Assembly: GCA_016617785.1 (NCBI GenBank)
Contig: JADILM010000011.1
Location: 806,001 to 870,000 of the forward strand
DNA: 64,000 bases
Origin: Sporobolomyces roseus
Taxonomy: Eukaryota > Basidiomycota > Microbotryomycetes > Sporidiobolales > Sporidiobolaceae
Reading direction: 5' to 3'
Positions 56,048 through 64,000 of this stretch are shown here, in pieces. Below the pieces are notes generated by a model. That model worked only from the letters and a program-made list of their open reading frames with translations. It was not told the DNA's origin and did no database searches. The stretch's first letter is position 1. The number at the start of each line of letters is the position of its first letter. A program made the position numbers and the translations under genes.

Positions 56048-56842
56048 CGTTAGCTACCTGGAAAGATCGTCGGATGTAGGAGAGTTGACGAGCTGAGAAA
56101 CGACAGACCTCGCGAAAGTGATGCAGCTCCCGACTCCCTTTGCGCCATTGTTTAACGAGTATACGGGAGGGAGCAAGAAAGAAAGGAAGCGATACCAGCC
56201 ACAGAACCTAGAACAAGCGAAGGAGCCAAAAAAAGCCTTGTCATTCCTCACCTTGTCTTCCAGAGAGGCCTCCAATAGAGCTTCCGTCAGGCTGATAGCC
56301 CATCAGAGTTAACGCAAACGGCTCCGGGAGACTCTCACAAGCTCTGAAGATGACAAGCAGGCAAAGGTGTCAAAAAGCTTGATTTGCGAAACGAGCGAAA
56401 GGTCGCTACAGAAAAGCGAGACAGCCTGCGAGACAGCCTGCGAGATCTTCTAATCCTCCTCAGTTTCGTGTTCAGGGCGACTCGCCCGATACGAAGGCAA
56501 GTTCAGAGTCAGACATATTAGCAGGAGAGAAAGAGCTGTCTGACTTAGAAAGGAGAGAAAAGCGATCCCCGTATTTCTCTTCCGAGCGACGACGAGGAGA
56601 GGAACAAAGAGACAACTCTTCTGATCGACAAAGTCGAGAAAAACGGACGCTTTCGACAAAAGGGTAAATGAATTGATTGCGAAAATTGAGCTATCGAATG
56701 CGAAACGCTGCCTGCAAATACACGGATTCCTTAGTCAGTCGGTATACTCTATCCTTTGTTATGGCTTGTTTAGTAGCAGAGACGAAGGAGTAACACTCAC
56801 CAAAATGCAGCGAAGTCTGGACGGTGACTCTTTCGCCAATTT
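56048..56842. other. Spacer between array members 2 and 3 with two copies of a shared upstream block
   Basis: No coding frame with support. It holds two versions of the block repeated across the array: AAAGCTTGATTTGCGAAA at 56374-56391 and AATTGATTGCGAAAAT at 56671-56686. It may contain a lost or unread array unit. Confidence 0.45.
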
Positions 56843-57109
56843 TCATTTTCTCAATTTCTTCAACTCTGCTTCAGCTACGAGTGCCCGATGTTTCGCTGCC
56901 ATTTCTCGCCCTTCCGCTGCTGTAGCTCGACCTTTCCAATACGCTACACTAACCTCCTCTGCAGGTGACAGGCGAGGTTTTGCGGCCTGAGTTGCACTTT
57001 GTTCGATTTGCTTGAGCGTTCTCTCGACTTGGCCTAGGTAGAATCGGGTACCTTGGAGCTGATCTGAGATACTTGGCGTCTCATTAGCGTTGTCGGTCTG
57101 ACTCTCCAT
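56843..57109 (-). CDS. Coiled-coil protein, array member 3
   Basis: Unknown. Single exon of 88 residues from 57109: MESQTDNANETPSISDQLQG, YLGQVERTLKQIEQSATQAA, then VAYWKGRATAAEGREMAAKH and a C-terminus RALVAEAELKKLRK. The Y-W-K-G-x-A-x-x-x-E unit and the A-E-x-x-L-K-x-L ending match members 4 to 6. An alternative longer start at 57145 is less likely, because an acceptor-like CAG lies just before MESQ. Confidence 0.58.
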   Translation of the reverse strand: MESQTDNANETPSISDQLQGTRFYLGQVERTLKQIEQSATQAAKPRLSPAEEVSVAYWKGRATAAEGREMAAKHRALVAEAELKKLRK

Positions 57110-57604
57110 ATTTGACGAGATCTGCGCTGCAAAAGGGAAGCACAACGTTAAGCGGTCAATAGCGTAAGAGGCCTCTTACGTTGCTTGCCCGGAAAGGAGG
57201 AAAGCTCTGAGTGTGGAAACTTACAATCTAGGACTTTGGCCGGAGAACGGTGAAGAGAAAGGAGAAGAGAGGAGAACTGAAAAGCGTCTCGAGTCGAAAA
57301 AGCGGAACTCCGGAAATCCGCGGCCTTCCAAGCGATGAGAGCGAGAAGCGGAGATGCGGATGATGAAGCAATGGTCTAGCTATATCGGAAAGGGAGAGGA
57401 GGGCGAGAGCGAATCGTAAGCGTGAAAGGGCACAAAGCTTGATTGCGAAAACTTGAATTCGGATCTATCAATGGGCGTAAAGCTATCTGTGCAAGTAGGG
57501 GAGTGTTCAGCCGCTCGTCAAGTCTATTCAATAGGAAAGGCAGATACAGGAGAGAAGAACACACCTAAGATTGTGTATCTCTCAACGACTCTTTTCGCAA
57601 ACTC
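57110..57604. other. Spacer between array members 3 and 4, with shared upstream blocks
   Basis: Contains CCGCGG near 57319 and AAAGCTTGATTGCGAAAA at 57434-57451, both also present upstream of other members. Presumed promoter of member 3 and 3' end of member 4. Confidence 0.45.
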
Positions 57605-58229
57605 TCACTTGCCTAGTTCCTTCAATTTCTTCTCCGCCATTTCCGCCCGCAATTTGTGAATCTCAGCTCGTTTCTCGAAAGATTGAGCTGTAGACTTCCA
57701 TCGATCTAGCTCCCGTTTAGCTTCCTCATGACAACGAACGAGCTCGAGTTGGCATTCCTTCCTATAACAATTGCCCTTCACATCGTCTTGTGAGAGTGTC
57801 TTGTGCGTGAACCACTCCGACACTGGCAAAGTCTCTGTGGCAGCGGTCGAAGAGTCTCGTTTTTGAGGGTGTGTCTGAGCTGTCGAAGTACGTTGATCCT
57901 TGACCTTTGCGTCGAGTCTAGAGGGAATTACGTCGTTGGAGTCATCGCTCTCGTCGTCCTCTGAGGATAATGAATCATCAGGAGCGGTCGAGCTCCTTTG
58001 ACTAGCAGCCGAGGCTTCCTGTTGAGGATCTTGAGCTTGCGATTTCGCCTCGAGTTGTCGAAGGGTCAGTTGCATCTTTTCGAGTTCCGCTGCGAGCTTC
58101 GACGTCATCTCATTGTTCGCACTTTGTTGTTGCATCACCGACGAGAGAACGGATTCCTGGGAACAGAGGCTGATTAGCGATTCCGCAAAGGTATGAGCAG
58201 GGAGAAGGAGAACGTACAATTTGAGGCAT
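57605..58229 (-). CDS. Coiled-coil protein, array member 4
   Basis: Unknown. Two exons, about 180 residues. Exon 1 is just MPQI, then the intron (about 58155-58217, GTACGT..CCAG) and ESVLSSVMQQQSANNEMTSK, LAAELEKMQLTLRQLEAKSQ, a Ser/Asp-rich disordered stretch (DDSLSSEDDESDDSNDV), Cys in KGNCYRKECQLELVRCH, then ELDRWKSTAQSFEKRAEIHK and LRAEMAEKKLKELGK at the C-terminus. The R-W-K-S-x-A-x-x-x-E-K unit and A-E-K-K-L-x-E-L ending match the array. The longer frame back to 58405 reads through this intron and is not preferred. Confidence 0.62.
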
Positions 58230-58618
58230 ACTGAATGAGCGAGGGAGACGATCCTGTAGATAAGATGCTTCTGAAGTGGAAGGGTAGAAGAGAAGAGGAG
58301 GAGAAAGACAGGATTGAGAGAGAAGTCGGAAGTCCGGAATTGTCCGCGGCCATCGACGACGAAAGTGGGCGACGTGAGAACTGTGAGTTCTGAGGTCGTA
58401 GCCAATGACTCTGACGGCTGATGATAAAGAGCGGGGTAGCGAAGGAAAGGACGAGTAGAAGGAGTCGAAAAAGCTTGATTGCGAAAGTTACATTTCCTTA
58501 CGCAAGCAACGATGAACTACAAAAACGGAGAGTCGTCAGTAGCACGCTCTAGACTTGTCGTAACGCTCCACGCTTCGGGGAGAGAATCAGCGAACAGACT
58601 GACCTTTCTCCTCTTCGT
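58230..58618. other. Spacer between array members 4 and 5, with shared upstream blocks
   Basis: Holds CCGCGG near 58346 and AAAGCTTGATTGCGAAA at 58470-58486. Presumed promoter of member 4. Confidence 0.45.
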
Positions 58619-58981
58619 TTAGCCATCCAAGATCGTTTTCAATTCCCTCAACTTCTTCTCAGACGCTTCAGCTTTCCCCTTCCAATACACTAATTCGCCT
58701 CTTAACCTCCGCATTTCCTCCGTTTCGATTCGTACTCCCTCAATCGGCTCTGGTTCGCGAGATTCGGAAGGAGGTGAGGTGTCGAGTTCACCAGTTGATG
58801 ACCAGTAGGTCTTCTGAAGAGGTTTGGCTGATGAGGGGTTAGGATGGGTGTTGTTGGAAGTTGGAGGGTGAGGAGGGATGTGTGAGAGGGATTGAGCTTC
58901 TCGAGCGGATTTAGAGAGAGTTCCTTCCGAGTCGGCTGTCGAAGCTGAGGGCATGTGAGCGAGTGTGTCGCTGTCTTTCAT
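58619..58981 (-). CDS. Coiled-coil protein, array member 5
   Basis: Unknown. Single exon of 120 residues: MKDSDTLAHMPSASTADSEG, a Pro/Ser/Asn-rich disordered middle (HIPPHPPTSNNTHPNPSSAK), an acidic patch (SESREPEPIEGVRIETEEMR), then RRLRGELVYWKGKAEASEKK and a C-terminus LRELKTILDG. The Y-W-K-G-K-A-x-x-S-E-K-K-L-x-E-L-K unit is the clearest version in the array and nearly matches member 6. Confidence 0.64.
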   Translation of the reverse strand: MKDSDTLAHMPSASTADSEGTLSKSAREAQSLSHIPPHPPTSNNTHPNPSSAKPLQKTYWSSTGELDTSPPSESREPEPIEGVRIETEEMRRLRGELVYWKGKAEASEKKLRELKTILDG

Positions 58982-59495
58982 CCTTGTGGTGTGACTGTGG
59001 GTAGTTCTGAAGGATCAGCTCAGCTGAATGCGAAGAAGGAGATAGAGGGTTGAGAAACGTACATTCTCGTTTGGAAGATGACGAAAGAAGGAGCCCTCGG
59101 TGCTGAACGTACTCCAGATGAAGACGGGCAGGTGAAGCAACCTCTCAAACGGGAGAAGACGAGAGAGAGAGAGAGAGAGAGAACGAGAAAGAGCCGGGAA
59201 TTGAGAATGGTCGAAAGCCGATGTGCTCCGCGGCGTTCTCCATCGCAGCAGTATTGAGAAGTAGGAGAAGAGGAAATGTAGTGAAGAGGAAGTGTAGAGA
59301 AGATTGAGACGCGACGACTTTGAGTGAAAGTGAGAAGGGACGAGGAAGAAAAAGGTTGATTGCCAAAATCGACGATCTTGCTGAGCTACGGTTTTATCGA
59401 CTATTCACGGCCAGCAGCAAGATAGTCAGTAGATACCCTCGTCACCTCGGAGGAGCTTGAGGAAGAGAACAGCGCACCTCTTTCATTCCCCTTCC
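58982..59495. other. Spacer between array members 5 and 6, with shared upstream blocks
   Basis: Holds CCGCGG near 59229 and AAAGGTTGATTGCCAAAA at 59351-59368, a diverged copy of the array block. A GA repeat at 59161-59184 is also present. Confidence 0.45.
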
Positions 59496-59891
59496 CTATT
59501 TACGATTCAAGATCCCTTTCAACTCCTCCAATTTCTTCTCTGCGCGCGTTGCTCGTTTCCTCCAGTGCTTCGTCTCCATCTTCTCAAACTCCAATTGTAA
59601 TGTCTGCTCCGCCTCGAAGCGTTCCCGATCTTGAGCGTCTTTCTCAGATGTTCCAAGTAGTTTCGCGATTCGTGAACCAGCAGTTTGAAGCTCTTCGAGA
59701 GATACGGGATTCGTAGAGGTCAAGATAATGTTCGCCCCTGTAGAGGAGAGAGAAGTTGGGAATCAGCGTCATGTTGCAAGAATAGGGAGAAGAGGAAACA
59801 CGCAGAGGAAACACGCACAGGCGAGAAAGTTTCCGTTGGCGTCGTTTATTGGTAGTTGTTGCACTGAGATTGTTGCCGTATTCCAGTGAGG
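59496..59891 (-). CDS. Coiled-coil protein, array member 6; 5' end uncertain
   Basis: Unknown. Two exons seen. The upstream one reads ATISVQQLPINDANGNFLA, spliced over an intron (about 59740-59818, GTGCGT..ACAG) to WANIILTSTNPVSLEELQTA, GSRIAKLLGTSEKDAQDRER, FEAEQTLQLEFEKMETKHWR and a C-terminus KRATRAEKKLEELKGILNRK. The H-W-R-K-x-A-x-x-A-E-K-K-L-x-E-L-K end nearly equals member 5. No ATG is found in the upstream exon before an acceptor-like CGACAG near 59892, so a first exon remains unread. Confidence 0.55.
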
Positions 59892-60394
59892 CTGTCGCAG
59901 CAAGAGGAGAGGGAAGAGAGAGAAAGGGATCTATGTAGGAGTTTCGAAATGGAAAGAAACTTTGAATCTCCGAGATGCTCCGCGGCGTAAGCCTCGACGA
60001 GCGATGACGAGACGGGAGAAGTGAGGCGAAAGATGGGGGAAGATCGTCGAAGCGAAAGGAGAGCGAATCCCCGAAGCTGAGCAGCGAAACTGAATCCGTT
60101 TTTTTCGAGGTCGAGGAGGAAAATCCCGAAGCGATCGAACTCACAACACTGCTAGACACAGAGAGGAGTGAGTTTCACCATGCGCAAAAGAGAGAAATTG
60201 AGATAGGAAGGGGAAGATCGAGGGAAAGTCAACAAATCGAAGTCGAAAAACTGAAAACTAGACTTCGTTAATCGATTCAATGAAAGAACTGCTTTATTTG
60301 CGTTGTTGTACTAAACATCCACCTCTCCCCGTCCGTCCTAACTGACTGATTCCCGCTGATCCCAAACTGACTTTCTTCAAGGTTTTGAAGCGAT
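59892..60394. other. Spacer between array member 6 and INH1
   Basis: Contains the CCGCGG block near 59981 and probably the unread first exon of member 6. No clear further copy of the TTGATTGCGAAAA block. Confidence 0.4.
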
Positions 60395-60924
60395 TTACTT
60401 GTCCTCCTTGGGGATAGAGGATTCGAGAGTCTTGTGTTGGTTCTCCAATTCAGCGAGGTGAGCTTTCGAAGCATCGATCGATTTCCTCAATGCCTTTAAC
60501 TTCTCTCGTTCCTGCGGGTGAGCGTAAGCGAAGCGAGGTCGAAGGCGGAATCGGATTCAAGTTGTCGAGAAAGTCAAGTCGATTTCGAATCGGATTGAAG
60601 GGTCGAAGAGAAGTAAGAGAGTACATCATCATCTCATCAGTACTTCGCCCTAGTGTGAGAGAGAGAAGAGAGGAGGAACTAACGGAATCCCTCATATATT
60701 TCTCCTCCTCTGCCTTCTCGCGCTTCTTGAACCCATCTTGACCTGCTCCACTAGGTGCACCTTCCGAGCTAACACACTCACTCACTCACTCATCAGTTCT
60801 GAGAAGGGAGAGGGAAGGGGAGAGAGGGAGAAGGGAGAGGAGTGACGTACAGGATGATTCGCGAGGTTGAGATGGCTCGAGTCGAACGAAGAGTGGTGAG
60901 GACTGATGAACGGATTGCGAGCAT
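60395..60924 (-). CDS. INH1: Mitochondrial F1-ATPase inhibitor (IF1/Inh1)
   Basis: Matrix protein that blocks ATP hydrolysis by F1F0-ATP synthase when the membrane potential falls. Exon 1 is a presequence (MLAIRSSVLTTLRSTRAIST, no acids). Exon 2 has the inhibitory region SEGAPSGAGQDGFKKREKAE with EEEKYMRD, and exon 3 the coiled coil EREKLKALRKSIDASKAHLA, ELENQHKTLESSIPKEDK. F-x-K-R-E-K-A-x-E-x-x-Y/F is the family signature. About 95 residues, three exons. Head-to-head with ATP14, 181 bases apart, so the inhibitor and a subunit of the same machine share a promoter region. Confidence 0.93.
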
Positions 60925-61105
60925 GATTTCTTGTAAGTTTGAAAGGTGGTTGGTTGGAAGGAGGGAGAGAGCGAGTTGGCTTCGGAGGACTAGGAGTTTA
61001 ATTGAATGAATTAGACTTATTTGTAAGGGTGAATTACAGGATTAGTGGAAGCGAAGGAGAGTTCAAGTTGCTCCGCACTCCGCTCAACTCACCCCCAAGC
61101 TAGTC

Positions 61106-62356
61106 ATGTTCTCCCGTCGTGTTCTCCAAGCTGTACGTCTTGCACTCACTCTCGAAAGATCTGGAGCAGAGCTGATGAGGAGAGAAGGAGAGTTAAGGCT
61201 CGTCCTCTTGCTAGGTCCTTCTCAGTTCAACCTGTCGCTCGCAAGGGTACGTACTACTCTCAATACTATTTAAACTACTCTCAGGATGGAATGAGCGCGA
61301 CTAGAAGTGCTCGGAAGGGAGGGTTTATCGTCCATCAATTCAAACTGATCCTTGTTTCCACTTGGGTTCTCTAGACTTCATTCAAGAGCTCTACGTCAAG
61401 GAATTAAAGGCCTACAAGCCTACTTCCACCGTACGTCCCCTCTCTCTCTTTGTGTGGGATACATTTGAGACTCATTTCGAGTGAATCGTGAGGTGGTGTA
61501 TTCAGCCCTCGGCAGCTGGTGCAACTAAATCTTATTCGACCCCTTCGGCTCCCAAGGCTCCCGAAGTTCCTTCAGCTGATCAATTGGCAAAGGAGTTGAG
61601 CGAGTACGACAAGTGAGTCGTGCAAACTACTTTTCTCTTTCGCTTGAGAATATCAAGAGAGGTTCGGTGCGGGGAAGGGAAAAGGGCCAAGAATGGGGGC
61701 CGAAAGTGAGGGGAGAGAAGCACAAATGGACGACAGAGGGAGCGGAGAGAGAGAGGAAGGGAAAGAATAGGAGAGGAAAGATCGGAAAATTGGGCAGGTT
61801 CGAGATCTCTAAGGTTCACTCGCAGGCGATAGGAAACAGCAATGGTGACAATGTATAGGCGAAAGGTGAAACGACGAATCTGGGACCAGACTTCGGGTTC
61901 AGAGCGCTCTTTTCGAAAGGTTCATTTTACTGACTGTTCTCTCCCTGCTTCTCCTTCACTTCAACCTCGTCCTACACTTGACCACTTTCCTTCGTCTCTC
62001 GTTCAAACGCCGTAACTTAACTTCTATACTCGCTATCCGATCGAATCTTCTCGTTCTTTCGACCTTTTACTCGCAATCTTCGCAATCTCTTTTGCCTCAA
62101 CTACTCGATTCTCCCAATTCCCCTCTCCGCTCATCCTCCGCACCTTTCCTCACCCCCCTCGTTCAACTGTCCCCCGTCGACTCCACCTACTCCCCCCAAT
62201 TCAAATTCTTGTTTATACAGCGCCGTCCTCTCTACCGATTCCTCCTCGCCTTCCTCCTCTGCCTCTGGTGCTTCGGCCGAGGAAGCCGAGAACTTGGGTG
62301 CAGACGATTACTTGAAATTGGTAGAGGCTGATGTTGCCGTCGAGAAGAAACACTAA
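61106..62356 (+). CDS. ATP14: ATP synthase F0 subunit h (Atp14)
   Basis: Peripheral-stalk subunit of mitochondrial ATP synthase. Exon 1 MFSRRVLQA, exon 2 ARPLARSFSVQPVARK (presequence), exon 3 DFIQELYVKELKAYKPTST, exon 4 SAAGATKSYSTPSAPKAPEV with PSADQLAKELSEYD, and exon 5 after a 608-base intron, NAVLSTDSSSPSSSASGASA, ending LGADDYLKLVEADVAVEKKH. The D-F/L-I-Q-x-L-Y-x-K-E-L-K-x-Y-K-P and the acidic C-terminus are typical. The intron at 61613-62220 is far longer than others in the window. Confidence 0.92.
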
Positions 62357-62666
62357 GATTCATTCCTTTTGAAACGAGGGAGATTTTACTTGGTGGGATT
62401 TAGGCAGAGCGGGGTTAGATGGGGAGTGCAAAAAAGTTTGATTATGTTTAGTTTGTGAGAGCAATCTGAGTGATGTGAGCAAGCTTGCACAGCATGATTG
62501 CGAGAGTGTACAGTAGATGAATGAGGAAACTTTGCACCGCTTTGTTTCGACTTGAACGAATTTCGAAGTGTTTGCATCAACTCGCTTTCTCTCTTCCTCT
62601 CTCTTTCACTTCGCTTCACTTCGTTTCTTCACACTCTCACACACAACACACACACACAGCTCAACC
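62357..62666. other. Intergenic: ATP14 3' end and promoter of the vWA gene
   Basis: Same-direction spacing. Ends in CT and CA repeats (62590-62660) before the ATG. No gene seen. Confidence 0.45.
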
Positions 62667-64000
62667 ATGGTGAGCCTCCCCATTCTCCCTGCCTCCTCTC
62701 AAGAAAGAAAGAGAAGTTCCCCGCATCCTCGTCATCACTCTTAACTCCTTCCTCTCTCTCTCTCTCTCTGATTCTCTAGGGTCTCGCATCGAAACTAGCA
62801 GCCGCTCAAGCAGCCGGTAACGCCGCTACTCCAGGTTACGGAGCTCCTCCTCCTCAATCGTCGAATCCTTATGGAGCACCTCCCAATCAACAAGGGAACC
62901 AACAACACGCTCAGAATGCATTCCCAAATCAAGGTCCTCCTCAATCTCAAGGATCTTACGGTGCAAATAGTACGTCGTCCTGATTGTCTTTTGAGCGATT
63001 CAATGAGAGCTAATAGTGTTTGAGGGGAATGGGATAATTTAGCTTATGGTGCTCCTCAAGGTCAGAGTTCACCTTACAACGCTCCTCAAGGTCAATCAAC
63101 TCCTTATGGTGCACCTCCTCCTGTTCCCAACGCTGGAAGACCCCAAGGACAAGGTCAGGGTCAAGCGTTACCTTACCCGGGTCAACAAGGTCAAGGTCAA
63201 GGTCAGTCGAGTTACGCTGGTCAACAATCTCAAGGAGGTCAATACGGACAACAAGGTCAACAGCAGGGTCAAGGAGGGTACGGAGGGAACTGTGAGTTCA
63301 CGTCTTTGCGAAATCGAATTCGGAGCTGATCTCGGGTTTGCGACGATTTTTCTAGCTTTCGCACCTCCCTCTGGACCTCCTCCTGGTCAACAAGGTCAAG
63401 GTCAATACGGCGCTCCTCAACAACAGCAGCAGTACGGTGCTCCTCAAGGAGGTCAACCGGGAGCTGGAGGAGCCATGAATGATTTCAATACGATTCTTCG
63501 AACTCTTCAACAAGGAGTACAAGATCAAGTACGCTCTTCTCCCTCTCTCTTCTCTCTTCTCTCTTCTCTCAGTTGAGGAAGATTTGAAAACTGATCGGAG
63601 TGAGTTGTTTTGTTGATGAATGAATTTTTAGAAAATCCATGCGTTTTTCCCTCAAGGAAGTTTGGAACCGATCGCTCAGAGAATCGTTCAGACTGGTGCA
63701 TTGTCGAAATTGGCGGGTGAATGGAGGTTGCCTGCTGAAGTCGCGATCGATTTAGTTCGACTCGCTCTATTCGATACCGTTAGTTCTCTCTTGTCTTTTT
63801 CTCTCGAAAGAAGTTCTCGCTGATTTGAACTCGTCCGAAACCTCGATAGATCTTGTACCTCGATGGTACGCTCTCCTCTACTTGCCTTCTCCCCTCACAC
63901 CTCAGAACTGACGATCTCGTGCGCATCTCTAGATTCCGGTTCAATGTCTTTCGAAGAAGGTGGTTCTCGTATCGATGATCTCAAATTGATCGTCTCGAAA
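62667..64000 (+). CDS. Gln/Gly/Pro-rich protein with von Willebrand A domain; 3' end beyond the window
   Basis: Exon 1 is the ATG alone: a GT donor follows at once, and the intron (62670-62780) joins to GLASKLAAAQAAGNAATPGY. A low-complexity region of about 190 residues follows, built from repeats such as YGAPP, PQGQ and GQGQ (prion-like in composition). Then a helical segment NDFNTILRTLQQGVQDQ, KIHAFFPQGSLEPIAQRIVQ, TGALSKLAGEWRLPAEVAID, and over two short introns ILYLDDSGSMSFEEGGSRID with the metal-ion site D-x-S-x-S of a vWA domain. Similar fungal proteins of unknown role exist with a Gln/Pro-rich N-terminus. The domain is cut off at the window end. Confidence 0.85.

Overview
The window is nuclear DNA from a fungus, most likely a basidiomycete and probably a yeast-like one. 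The reasons are dense small genes, many short introns (about 50 to 110 bases) with GT..AG ends and CTGAT/CTGAC/CTAAC-type branch points just before the acceptor, very short shared promoters, and fungal versions of core genes (Sec12, Ctp1, Sft2, Hem4, Atp14, Inh1, Tapt1). Placement below basidiomycete is inference only. Exon joins were read by eye and are approximate to a few bases.

Region 1 (1-37.4 kb) is ordinary housekeeping DNA: AP-1/AP-2 beta-adaptin (cut by the window start), the rRNA dimethyltransferase Dim1, a Ser/Pro-rich unknown protein, a NIPA-type magnesium transporter head-to-head with a RING-CH membrane ubiquitin ligase, a DUF89/ARMT1 phosphatase, the mitochondrial citrate carrier head-to-head with uroporphyrinogen-III synthase, Sft2 head-to-head with Sec12, a UBA-zinc finger-UBX protein, phosphatidylserine decarboxylase, the APC/C scaffold Apc1, signal peptidase subunit Spc3, a small unknown basic protein and a TAPT1-family membrane protein.

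Region 2 (37.4-46 kb) is a young, mobile island. It holds two tandem paralogues of an unrecognised family, a 645-base non-autonomous DNA transposon with perfect 9-base terminal inverted repeats and an 8-base target duplication (hAT-like), and a full-length Ty1/copia retrotransposon on the minus strand with 309-base LTRs that look identical, a 5-base target duplication, gag-protease and integrase-RT-RNase H reading frames, a primer-binding site matching the anticodon region of initiator tRNA-Met, and a +1 frame change between protease and integrase.

Region 3 (46-54.3 kb) returns to housekeeping genes: TFIID subunit Taf8, cytochrome oxidase subunit Cox6, a mitochondrial uL10 protein, ribosomal protein eL21 and the 3'(2'),5'-bisphosphate nucleotidase Hal2/Met22.

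Region 4 (54.7-59.9 kb) is the most novel part: six small minus-strand genes in a row, each with a Trp-Lys/Arg/Gln-centred coiled-coil segment, usually near the C-terminus, and several sharing upstream sequence blocks. No known family is recognised.

Region 5 (60.4-64 kb) has the F1-ATPase inhibitor Inh1 head-to-head with ATP synthase subunit h (Atp14), then the start of a Gln/Gly/Pro-rich von Willebrand A domain protein that runs off the window.
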